From Eublepharis macularius (lineage: Eukaryota; Chordata; Lepidosauria; Squamata; Eublepharidae), in contig NC_072795.1 in the NCBI RefSeq assembly GCF_028583425.1, positions 4,177,001 to 4,241,000 on the forward strand: a DNA stretch of 64,000 nucleotides, given 5' to 3'. A model generated the notes under the pieces. That model was given only the letters and a program-made list of their open reading frames with translations, searched no databases and was not told where the DNA came from. Shown in pieces: positions 32,100-41,215 of the stretch; positions within the stretch are counted from its first letter, which is position 1; each line of letters opens with the position of its first letter. The translations under genes and the position numbers were made by a program.

Positions 32100-32345
32100 T
32101 AATTTTTTTTTTGTAATCTTCGTCCTGTGTCTCATCCTATTGATTGCATTGACTTATACTGTGTAATTTGCCCCGAGTCTCAGTGAGAAAGATGCAGAGG
32201 CGTTAGCCGTGTTAGTCTGTAGTAGCAAAAACAAAAAGAGTCCAGTAGCACCTTTAAGACTAACCAGCTTTATTGTAGCATAAGCTTTTGAGAATCACAG
32301 TTCTCTTCGTCAGATGCAGTGAGAAAGGCGGACTATAAACAAAAG
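32100..32345 (+). mobile_element. LINE 3' tail split by a hammerhead-like repeat
   Basis: 'ttgccccgagtctcagtgag' upstream continues as 'gagaaaggcggactataaac' downstream of the insertion at 32192-32316. Confidence 0.6.
32192..32316 (-). mobile_element. Hammerhead-like repeat, one arm, 11-bp duplication
   Basis: Single arm from 'atgcagaggcgttagccgtg' to 'tctcttcgtcagatg'. The 11-bp direct repeat 'cagtgagaaag' flanks it (32181-32191, 32317-32327). The stem reads GAGAA/TTCTC on the minus strand. Confidence 0.75.
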
Positions 32346-32398
32346 GACCAAAACGAAAGCCGAAAACCTCAAGGAGACTCTTCGTCAGACGCATCTGC

Positions 32399-32565
32399 AT
32401 TTCCTGCATTGTGCAGGGGGCTGGTTTAGATGACCCTAGGGATCCCTTCCAACCCTATGATTCTATGATTCTATGATCTGACGAAGAGAGCTGTGACTCT
32501 CGAAAGCTTATGCTACAATAAAGTGGGTTAGTCTTAAAGGTGCTACTGGACTCTTTACTATTTTA
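32399..32565 (+). mobile_element. CR1 3' tip followed by a hammerhead-like repeat arm
   Basis: 32399-32476 is a CR1 end ('gatgaccctagggatccctt'). From 32478: CTGACGA, A, GAGAG, six bases, CTCTC, GAAA, AGC-TTAT-GCT, A, all core positions present. It then runs to 'gctactggactctttactat'. Confidence 0.7.
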
Positions 32566-32695
32566 CTTAGAAGAATGTGGCCTGAATTCACAGGGGTCAC
32601 TTCCACATAAGTATTTCAATGCAAACTTGGGCATTAGCCCTGGGAAATATCATCAGATTTACTTCCAAGTAAACATGGAGAGGATTTAAATCTTT

Positions 32696-33118
32696 GTGAT
32701 GAATTTTGACGCCATGATATCAAATATTGATGTGATAATAAAACCCCAGTCTTTCCCAGAAATTATATTCTTTCAGTTGGAAAACCCTGCTCTTTTACTA
32801 ATGAAATTCAGATTTTTTCCAGACGAGACAAAGCCTGGAGTTATCTGCATTGGTCTGAAGCAAGATCCTAAAGCAAAAGCCATGTTATTGATTTTTCATA
32901 AGGAACAACCAAAAAAACTATACAAAGCAATAGGCAAGCTTCTGAGTTCTCCAGTATTCTATATCAGACTGGAAGAAAGAACATTAGCAAGGCACTATAC
33001 CAAGGAATGGTTTTCCTTCCGGCCAAAGGCACAACCTGATCTCAGTTCCAGCCACCTCTCCTGTGTATCAGGGACCATCCACTCCATATACATACAGCAG
33101 CCTTTTGACATCCAATCT
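32696..33118 (+). pseudogene. Unidentified open frame, possible exon or retrocopy
   Basis: An open stretch of about 140 codons in AT-rich DNA, with globular-looking sequence ('FFPDETKPGVICIGLKQDP', then 'KLYKAIGKLLSSPVFYIRL'). I do not recognise the family. After about 33118 the frame runs into an L1 end and is no longer meaningful. No splice signals were judged convincing. It could be part of a host gene, a processed copy, or part of a transposon protein. Confidence 0.35.
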
Positions 33119-33129
33119 TTTTTGGATTT

Positions 33130-34384
33130 TTGGATATATATATTTTTAATTTTTAAAAATTTTCTAAACAATAGAAGGAATACAAAAAGTAAGAAAGAAG
33201 AGGAACAGGAATATACAATACACTAAGGGAAGATTGATATACTCATTACATAGATAATTTAGAATACAATAACCATATATCATTTTTATATCATATTCTA
33301 TAACAACAACCATTCTGGACATTCTACCTAAGGGACTGTGTATGAAGAACCCACTTAAGTTCACTTACTGCACGGACTACAGTGAGAAACTACACAACAC
33401 CTTATCCAGGAAACTCTTAATTCACCTCATCGGACTGATGTACACAGCAAGCAACAATGGATCAAGCAAGAGATCTCTGAACTAGACTCTTTCATGAAAA
33501 ACAATCCCTCTACACAAACCGGGAGCTGGCAGATGTTTACCAAAACCAGAGAAACTATCTATCACACGCTACTTACTGAATTACAGAAAAAGAAGGAGAA
33601 GAAATTCTCAAAACTCCTGCATGCCACAGGGAACAAGACCACTTTGGATCCACCTGGCAACGTTATCAACCTCTCTAGCCACAAACTGAGCCCAGCGGAG
33701 GAATCTGTCCTCTCACGTGGACTGTCTTTTTGCCCAGCCAGATCGACACAAACCATACAAGTCTGTGGAGACCTGGAGGCCTATTTTAGATGCCTAAGAT
33801 TGAAGGAATTCCTCGACCACTCCACTGAACAAAACGCTGAATTATGCTAACTATAGTAAATTGGTCAAATTAAACAATATATGTTTCTATCGACTATTTG
33901 GGAAAATTTGAGACTTAAAATAAACAATAGTTCTATAACCACTGTTAATCTGAGCTCCCATCCAAAATTTACATTGTTTATTCGTATATTTTATTTCCCA
34001 TCTTTATCTATAATAGGCAAAGTAATTTTCTCATTTCTTTTCAAATTCTTTGATGGGTCTTCTACTTATATAATTTATTCTTCTATTTATAATTTGCCAT
34101 TGCCACATATTCTGTCATTTTATCTTTTCAGTTTTCTCTGGTTGGGCTTTCTTCGTCTTTCCATTAACTTGCCTTTAGTACCCTTGCTGCTGTTAACATA
34201 TACCTCAAAGATTCATGCACTATTCCCTCAATATTATTTGGCATTATTCCCAACAGCACAATCTCTGGTTTCATTGCAAAATCCATTTTTAAGATCTTTT
34301 GAATCTCCGCATATATTTCTTTCCAATTTTTTTTTTTTTTGCATGTCCACCACATGTGGTAAAAGGTGCTTTTTGACATCCTAT
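33130..34384 (-). mobile_element. L1 LINE 3' end split by a Penelope-like fragment
   Basis: On the minus strand, 34164-34384 gives 'FYHMWWTCKKKKNWKEIYA' and 'EIQKILKMDFAMKPEIVLLG', close to the L1 ORF2 C-terminus, followed by 'LTAARVLKA'. The 3' UTR side is at 33130-33345. The block 33350-33855 between them belongs to another element. Confidence 0.75.
33350..33855 (+). mobile_element. Penelope-like element N-terminal region relic
   Basis: 'VINLSSHKLSPAEESVLSRG' with 'LSFCPA' and 'YFRCLRLKEFL' resembles the region before the reverse transcriptase in vertebrate Penelope-like elements. Old broken fragment with no terminal repeats seen. It may be a different copy from the 28744 relic. Confidence 0.65.
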
Positions 34385-34480
34385 CTGATGAAGAGTTCTG
34401 TAGAACTTGGAAGCTTGCACACTGATTTATCTTATTTTGGTTGGTCTTCATAAAATTTATTTAATTTTTTTGAAAACATT
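34385..34480 (+). mobile_element. Hammerhead-like motif, diverged subfamily
   Basis: From 34385: CTGATGA, A, GAGTTC, TGTA, GAACTT, then GGAAGCTTGCAC. The stem sequence differs from other copies but still pairs. It sits at the edge of the L1 fragment. Confidence 0.45.
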
Positions 34481-35085
34481 TGTACACCAGCTTACTGCCT
34501 TGGACTCCGAGATGCTAAGATTGCATCATTAAAATGAAATGTCTTTGATATTGACGGTAATGGCTCATACTGTGTGATCAGCCTCAGGCTGACAAACAAA
34601 CTAATAAATGTTTTACATGCTTTAATGTCTGATGTTTGCCTCCATGGGGGACCTTATTTGGGCGGAAAGGCGGCATATAAATTTTAAACAAATCAAATAA
34701 ATATTGACATAAAAAGTGTTACACTCCTTCTGTTGCTGGGGAGGAAAATGAAATTAGTGGAATAAAAACCAACATTTCCCCAGAAAACATTGGGTGAAGA
34801 GAATTGACTTGAAAATGGATTTGAGTTCTAAGTTTCAGGCATGAAATTAATCATTGAGAGAAAGCTGGCATCGAATTCATTCCCTGTTTCTGCTTCTATA
34901 CCTAGGCTGACGTTTGCCTTGACTGTCAGCATGTTTACACCAACTGGACTTGGCAAATTCAGGTTTTTTGACAGGTGTCCTTTAACGCTGGTTTGTTTTT
35001 TAAAAATTCATGATGTTTTATTACTTATGACTTCTGCCTGTTACTTCAGGGGGCTTTTAGCAGAGAAGGTCATAGCTGGGAGGGA
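34481..35085. other. LINE-like tail at 34650-34705; rest unique
   Basis: 'gggcggaaaggcggcatata' with 'aaattttaaacaaatcaaat' is a LINE-type tail. Nothing else is supported. Confidence 0.4.
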
Positions 35086-35114
35086 GGGAGGGAGGCAGGA
35101 AGGTAGGTAGCTGA

Positions 35115-35190
<76 letters not shown>

Positions 35191-35260
35191 AGGAAGGAAG
35201 GAAGGAAGGAAGGAAGGAAGGAAGGAAGGAAGGAAGGAAGGAAGGAAGGAAGGAAGGAAG
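35086..35260 (+). repeat. (GAAA)n and (GGAA)n microsatellite
   Basis: About 19 GAAA units (35115-35190) run into about 17 GGAA units. On the reverse strand this reads as Ser/Phe/Leu/Pro-rich frames that are artefacts. Confidence 0.95.
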
Positions 35261-36395
35261 TGTTGGCCTGTAGTAGAAGAGCAAGATTGGAGTCCAATAG
35301 CATCTTAAAGACAAAGGAGATTTCCAAGGAAGGAAGGAAGGAAAAGAGGGAAAGGAAGGAAGGAAGAAAAAGAGGGGAAGGAAGGAAGGAAGTGTTGGCC
35401 TGTAGTAGAAGAGCAAGATTGGAGTCGAAGAGCATCTTAAAGACAAACGAGATTTCCAAGGAAGGAAGGAAGGAAAAGAGGGGAAGGAAGGAAGGAAGAA
35501 AGGAAGGAAGGAAGTGTATTGTCGAAGGCTTTTACGGCCGGAGAACGATGGTTGTTGTGGGTTTTCCGGGCTGTATTGCCGTGGTCTTGGCATTGTAGTT
35601 CCTGACATTTCTTTTCCACACTGTGACACTGAGAGATCTCTGTCTTTTGGTGCTACACCTCTGAAGATGCCAGCCACAGCTGCTGGCGAAACGTCAGGAA
35701 CTACAATGCCAAGACCACAGCAATACAGCCCAGAAAACCCACAACAACCATCGAAGGAAGGAAGTGTTGGTCTGTAGTAGAAGAGCAAGATTGGAGTCGA
35801 ATAACATCTTAAAGACAAACAAGATTGCCAAGGAAGGAAGGAAGGAAAATAGGGGAAAGAAGGAAGGAAGTGTTGGCCTGTAGTAGAAGAGCAAGATTGG
35901 CGTAGAAGAGCATCTTAAAGACAAACTAGATTTCCAAGGAAGGAAGAAGGGAAGGAAGGAAAAGAGGGGAAGGAAGGAAGGGTTGGCCTGTAGTAGAAGA
36001 GCAAGATTGGCGTAGAAGAGCATCTTAAAGACAAACTAGATTTCCAAGGAAGGAAGAAGGGAAGGAAGGAAAAGAGGGGAAGGAAGGAAGGGTTGGCCTG
36101 TAGTAGAAGAGCAAGATTGGCATAGAAGAGCATCTTAAAGACAAACTAGATTTCCAAGGAAGAAAGAAGGGAAGGAAGGAAAAGAGGGGAAGGAAGGAAG
36201 GGTTGGTCTGCACTGCAGCAGAAGAGCAAGATTGGCCTGGAATAAGATCTTAAAGACAAACTAGGTTTCCAAGGAAGGAAGGAAAGAAATGTTGGTTTGG
36301 GGCAGAAGAGCAAGATTGGAGTCGAAGAGCATCTCAAAGACAAACGAGATTTCGAGGGTAGGAGCTTTGGCGAGTCGGAGCTCCGACAGAAAAAG
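35261..36395 (+). repeat. Array of about 110-bp units with GGAA spacers
   Basis: Units start at 35261, 35393, 35765, 35871, 35981, 36091, 36201 and 36290. Each holds 'tgtagtagaagagcaagatt', 'catcttaaagacaaac' and 'gatttccaaggaagg', then GGAA/GAAA runs. Spacing is 106-110 bp in the central part, and those copies are almost identical. The last unit continues into 'agctttggcgagtcggagct', the hammerhead-like part of the parent repeat. Confidence 0.85.
35515..35754. mobile_element. Inverted-repeat insertion inside the array (Penelope-end-like)
   Basis: 'cgaaggcttttacggccgga' at the left; the right part ends 'aaaacccacaacaaccatcg', inverted to 'gatggttgttgtgggttttc'. The centre has CTGAAGA, T, GCCAGC, seven bases, GCTGGC, GAAAC. 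The text resembles squamate repeat ends that I associate with Penelope-like elements. Fossil; no coding part. Confidence 0.55.
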
Positions 36396-36827
36396 CAAGC
36401 AAGCAAGACGGGACTGGGCCTGATTCCGAGCTCCAGCGGGCCAGCGCCGCTCCGGGCCCGCCGCCTCTGGCGGAGCTGAGCGCGAGTCCGCCGGGCTGGC
36501 TCCGCCTGGGGCTGCTGCGCGGCCGGGCGCGCCAGTGGAAAAGTACCGGCCTGGCCGCGAGTGGCCGCCGCACGTTGCCGGGCCGGGTGCGTGTGCGGCC
36601 GGCAGGTGTGAGCGCGGAGGGCGGGCGGCGCCGAGGCCGGGCCGGCTTGGCCGCTGCGCCGGGCTCGGCTCCCTCGGCCGGGAGGAAAAGCCCCGGACGC
36701 GTTTGCAGCAACGTGCCCGGGAAAGACGCGGGAGGCCGGCCGGGCCTGGCGCTGCCCTCCCTCCCCGCGACTCAGTTTACACCCAAGCAGATCTGGCCAG
36801 CCCGGAGCCAGGCGGGCCCGTTCCCGC
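36396..36827. other. CpG-rich patch between repeats
   Basis: About 430 bp with very dense CpG ('cgccgctccgggcccgccgc'). No TATA, no recognised exon. 'ccggcaggtgtgagcgcgg' contains a splice-donor-like GTGTGAG, unproven. Either a small promoter or an unmethylated GC-rich relic. Confidence 0.55.
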
Positions 36828-37036
36828 CCGGGTTGCCAGCTCCCGGGCGGGAGATCCCTGCCGATTTGGGGGGCGCCGCCTGGACTTTGGGTAGAGGAGG
36901 GACCTTATTCGGGTATAATGCCCTAGAGTCCACCCTCCAAAGCAGCCATTTCCTCCAGGGGTACTGGTCTCTATGGCCTGAAGATCAGTTGTAATTCCGA
37001 GAGATCTCCAGCCACCACCTGGAGGCTGGCAACCCT
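36828..37036 (+). mobile_element. GTTGCC-type inverted-repeat element
   Basis: 'cgggttgccagctcccgggc' to 'ggaggctggcaaccctgggc'; its left part has become GC-rich like its neighbour. Confidence 0.75.
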
Positions 37037-37046
37037 GGGCAGCGCC

Positions 37047-37425
37047 CACGTCCAGCAGCAAACAGGATCCTGCGGGGTTTACCGGAGTCAAGGCTCCGTT
37101 CTTCGGATACAAGGAGGACTGAGCTCCATTCCTCCTTGTATCTGAAGAAGGGAGCCTTGACTCTTTGGGAAATCTGATTGGCTTCGAAGGTGCCGCTGGA
37201 CCCAAACCCTGCAGACCAACACGGCTACCCCTGAGACCCTCCCCGTGTCCGGTGCCACCTTTAGGCTCATGGGCTTCCGCTCCTGCCTGTATCCGAAGAA
37301 GGGAGCTCTGACGTTTGGAAGCTCAGACCCTGGTTAGATCTTGCTGCTCTCTAAGGTGCCCCTGGACTCCAGTCCTGCTGTTCTACTGCAAACCAACACA
37401 GCCACCTACCTGAAACTATCCCCCA
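37047..37425. mobile_element. Hammerhead-like repeat, GGGAGC subfamily, two units
   Basis: 37100-37240 has inverted 'ggatacaaggaggactgagc' and 'attcctccttgtatctgaag', ending 'cagaccaacacggctacccc'. A second unit at 37280-37420 ends 'ttctactgcaaaccaacaca'. Diverged cores. Confidence 0.5.
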
Positions 37426-38204
37426 TTCCCAGGTGCCGTTCCAGTCTGGCAGGGGTCCCTAAACAGGCTCGGGGGCGTTGCGAGAGACCTGGACTTCTTG
37501 CAAGGAAAACAAGAAACTGCGTCCAGCATGGCGAAAACAGCCGCAACTCCCTGTGTGCCTCATTTGGGCTCCCTCCTTCTCTTCCTTCATATATATAACT
37601 TATTAAACTAAATAATGCAGAAGCTGGCATTTTGAAGAATCAAATAAAAATCACGCAGACCAGCTGCCAGGTCCTCTGGGGGGCTCTTCGGGGAGCAGCT
37701 GTGCAGATATCCAAACTTTATTCCTCCTCCCGCCACCCCATTCCTGTTTTGTGAGTACACACACAATGGCAATTGAAAACATAATCAGGAAGGTTGTTCA
37801 ATGAGAAGAGAGAAACCCCGGTTTTTATTCCACAAAGAGGGTGTCCGCTGACAAAGGAGCTCTTCAACGGGGATGGATTGATCCTGAATATTAATCCCCC
37901 AGCCTCATTTCTGTGCACACAACTGCCACTGGGTTTGAAGAAACTACCCTTTAGTCCAGGCTGTGTTACATCTGCACAACCTCCATTTCAATTTTAGATG
38001 ACTCCCCATTTGCAGAGGGAGCCATTTAAGGGCTGGAAAAGCCCGGCATTTTTTTTTTAAATTCCCTAAGACTGGAACGGTGGGATAGAAGTGCCTTAAA
38101 GAAAGACTCTTTCCCCTGCTCTTTTCTGAGCCTGCCATCCTATTCAGATTTTTATTGCAGGTCCTACTCTGTGGGGGCCCCTTCCAAAAAATGTGGTGGG
38201 TGAC
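37426..38204. other. No feature recognised
   Basis: Unique-looking. Some short open frames without recognisable domains. Confidence 0.4.
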
Positions 38205-38312
38205 TACAAGAAGAGCAGCAGAATTTGAATCCAGTGGCACCTTAGAAATTTGGCCTCTAAGGTGTCACTGGACTCAAATCCTGCTGTTCTCCCGCATACC
38301 AGCATGGCTACC
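38205..38312. mobile_element. Arms of the hammerhead-like repeat without its centre
   Basis: 'gaatccagtggcaccttaga' and 'ctaaggtgtcactggactca' are inverted and nearly adjacent; the stem-loop region is missing. Confidence 0.55.
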
Positions 38313-38329
38313 CACCTAAACTAGCAGAA

Positions 38330-38505
38330 GAGCAATGGTTGGACTAGGCTGCCATGGAAGCTTGCTGGGAGATCCTGGGCCAGTCCAAGCCTCAGCATAA
38401 GCTACCTTGTAGGGTTGTTGTGAGGATAAAAAGGAGAACTGGAAATGTCACAAACCACTTTGGGTCCCGATTGAGAAGAACAGTGGGGCATAAATGAACT
38501 AAATA
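38330..38505 (+). mobile_element. tRNA-derived SINE, head missing
   Basis: 'ccatggaagcttgctgggag', 'ttgttgtgaggataaaaagg', 'cataaatgaactaaatag'. Confidence 0.5.
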
Positions 38506-38574
38506 GAAACGGCCTTTTGAGTTGTGGCTTCCCTCAGCAGATCATGAGAGGGAGAGCAGGAAGGGTTACATCAG

Positions 38575-38803
38575 TGCTTAGTTCTCGGGGGGCCCCTTCT
38601 TACATGCCCAGGGTAAGGCCAATCGCCACCTTGGGGTCAGGTAGCAATTTTGCCCAGGCCAGTTTGGCCAGGGATCCTGGAGGTGTTTTGCCATCTTCTG
38701 GGCATGGAGCAGGGGGGTCACTGAGCTTGTGGGGAGTATTTGTGAATTTCCTGCTTCATGCAGAGGGTTGGACAAGATGACCCTATGATTCTATGATTCT
38801 GTG
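38575..38803 (+). mobile_element. CR1 LINE 3' end
   Basis: 'tttggccagggatcctggag', 'ttgccatcttctgggcatgg', ending 'ccctatgattctatgattct'. 5' truncated. Confidence 0.85.
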
Positions 38804-38964
38804 GTCTGCTCTTCTAGCAGCTTCTCTTTGAGAGTTTCAGAGTGGATGACAAGCTCTCTCCTTTCCAGGACTTTGGTCATAAGTAAAATGTATCCCCCGC
38901 TGTGCTTTCTGCAACTTTTGTCTTAGTGTCATTAGGGTCCAATGAACTCCCTTTCACTAACTGA

Positions 38965-39265
38965 AGAGCAACGAAGTCAGTGTGTTGTGTTGGTTTGCAT
39001 GGGGAAGAGCTGAGTTCAAATCCCCATGAAACTCGTTGCGTGTTGGGCGAATCACTCTCTCAGCCTCACAGGGCCATTGTGAGAATAAATGCAGAAGGGA
39101 GAATTGTGCATGATGCGCTGAGCTCCCTGGAGGAAAGCTGCAATAAAAATGTATTTGATGGTTGAGTTTTAGTTTCGTTTATTCGGTGTTCAACCCACCC
39201 TCCCCACAAGTGGGCTCAGGATGGGGAAGAGTCATAAAATACAATTGCATAGCAGAGTCTACAAT
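38965..39265. mobile_element. Plus tRNA-SINE followed by a reverse LINE tail
   Basis: 38975-39160 has 'gagttcaaatccccatgaaa' and 'ctgcaataaaaatgtatttg'. 39165-39265 has the reverse tail 'caacccaccctccccacaag'. Confidence 0.45.
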
Positions 39266-39639
39266 AAGATTCAGCAATTAAAATTATATATATACAAAAA
39301 CCTGATATAGTTTGATAGGTAGGTAGGATAGGTGGGTAGGTAGATGGGGAGATAGAGAGAAGTCTTTCTTTCATAAAGGAAATTGTCCTCTAAAAGAGCC
39401 AGGCCCCTTACCTTGTGGCAAGAGATATTTGGATCGGATCCATTACTATATGACATGACTTACACAGTTTAGGGGTTTTTTGATTTGCATTTCAGTTCTG
39501 TAATTCTAGTCCTTTTACATGGTTTATGGGAGGGCTTTGTTTTCTGACTGAAATGCATTTCATATTTTGTAATATGCCCTGGGCCTGAGCGAGAGAGCTG
39601 GGCTATAGATGGGAACGACGACGCTGATGTTGTTAAATG

Positions 39640-39840
39640 GTAAAGAGTCCAGCAGCACCTTTAAGATGAACCAACTTTATTTCAGCATGTGCTTTCGAGA
39701 ACCACAGCTCTCTGTTAGATGCAGAGAGCTGTGGTTCTTGAAAACTTATGCTATAATGAAGTTGCTTAGTCTTAAAGCTGCTACTGGACTCTTTACTGTT
39801 TTGCAGCTACAGATTAACACGGCTAACTCCTCTGGGTTGA
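39640..39840. mobile_element. Hammerhead-like repeat family copy, decayed core
   Basis: Inverted arms 'agagtccagcagcaccttta' and 'agctgctactggactcttta'. The stem GAGAGC/GTTCTT still pairs with wobble, and the right end is 'cggctaactcctctgg'. Confidence 0.6.
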
Positions 39841-39996
39841 TGATGTTGTTGATGCTTTCTGGCAGATCTTGTGGTTTATTGTTTTTATTGTTTTTATTGT
39901 TTTTATTGTTCTGGATAGTTTAGGTTGATTTGATTTAGGGGACACTTTGATATTGTAAAAATATTACTGATTTGATAGTTATTGTCTATCCTTTCC

Positions 39997-40042
<46 letters not shown>
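39997..40042 (+). repeat. (ATT)n microsatellite
   Basis: About 15 ATT units. Confidence 0.95.
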
Positions 40043-40044
<2 letters not shown>

Positions 40045-40329
40045 ATGTATCCTGCCTCTTCATCCAACATCCTCAGGTTGCAACATTTTTTTTTAAAGGC
40101 ACAAAAAGTTCAATAAAAGCACGCTGCCCCAAACGTATCCTCTTAGTATCATTTGAAAACCAGCTTCATAAAACCAACCAAGCTGGCCCCTGGCATGACC
40201 ATCAAGGCCTTAGTCAAAGACTGTGTTCAGAATGTGGCCAAGTGCCAGCCAGAACGGGAGAGGCAAATTTCCCTTGGGAAGGGTTTCCAAAGCCACCCCA
40301 CAGCTGTGCAGAAAGCTCCCTGCTACCTA

Positions 40330-40525
40330 TTTTGCCCACCTTACGTCCAAGAAGCTCCATGGGGTGGGATGCAGGGCTCTCTCTCTCCCCCATCTCACAA
40401 CAACCCTGTAAGGTGGGTCAGGCCAAAATAGACTGATGGTCCGAGGCTACCAAATGAATCTCACATTGAACCCAGAACTCCCCAGTCACCATCTAGCTCT
40501 TTAACCACTGCACGGGGTCTCTCAG
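40330..40525 (-). mobile_element. tRNA-SINE-like element, reverse
   Basis: 'cacaacaaccctgtaaggtg', 'tctttaaccactgcacgggg'; same layout as 4275. Confidence 0.5.
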
Positions 40526-40598
40526 AATCTCTTGCCCACCAGCTGGAATGCAGGAAGAAGAGTCTGTTATGACTATCTCAGTGCCCAGGCAAGACTAG

Positions 40599-40944
40599 TA
40601 AAGAGTCCAGTAGCACCTTTAAGACTAACCAACTTTATTGTAGTATAAACTTTTAAGAACCACAGCTCTCTTTGTCAGATGCATCATCAGCTTTCAAGAA
40701 CCACAGCTTTCTTCATCAGATACATTGTCAGCTTTCGAGAACCACAGCTCTCTTTGTCAGATGCATCATCAGCTTTCGAGAACCACAGCTCTCTTCATCA
40801 GATGCATGATGATGCATCTGACAAAGAGAGCTGTGGTTCTCGAAAGTTATGCTACAATAAATCTGGTTAGTCTTAAAAGTGCTACTGGACTGTTTACTAT
40901 TTTGCAACTACAGACTAACATGGCTAACTCCTCTGGATCTATGA
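40599..40944. mobile_element. Hammerhead-like repeat, long form, 14-bp duplication
   Basis: 346 bp between direct repeats 'ccaggcaagactag' (40585-40598) and 'ccaggcaagtctag' (40945-40958), one mismatch. Four reverse motifs lie in a row (40630-40800), then a plus motif from 40818. The reverse motif ending at 40801 has an intact CTGATGA, A, GAGAGC, TGTG, GTTCTC, GAAA core. Confidence 0.75.
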
Positions 40945-41019
40945 CCAGGCAAGTCTAGTTAGTGTTGACACTTGTTGCTTTTTTAGCATAAGCCCCCGTG
41001 GGAACTTTTTGTTGGGAAA

Positions 41020-41215
41020 TCATTGTGTCGGACTGGAATCGAGGAGAGCTGGCTTCGAATCCCCACTCTGCCATGGAAGCGTGCCAGGTGACCTTGGACC
41101 CCTCAGACACTCAGCCTAACCTACCTCAAAGGGTTGTTGTAAAGATAAAATGGAGGAGAGGCAAATGCTGTAAGCTGCTTTTGGTCTCCACTGGGGAGAG
41201 AGGCAGAATATAAAT
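41020..41215 (+). mobile_element. tRNA-derived SINE
   Basis: 'gcttcgaatccccactctgc' (B box), 'ccatggaagcgtgccaggtg', 'gaggcagaatataaatgaag'. Confidence 0.65.

Noticed and set aside
33881-34453. 190-codon plus-strand frame rich in Phe, Ser and Leu
   Set aside because: It is the antisense of an L1 ORF2 end, whose minus-strand reading gives recognisable L1 motifs.
35057-35818. 253-codon Ser/Phe/Leu/Pro-rich frame on the minus strand
   Set aside because: It is the reverse reading of GAAA/GGAA repeats and array units.
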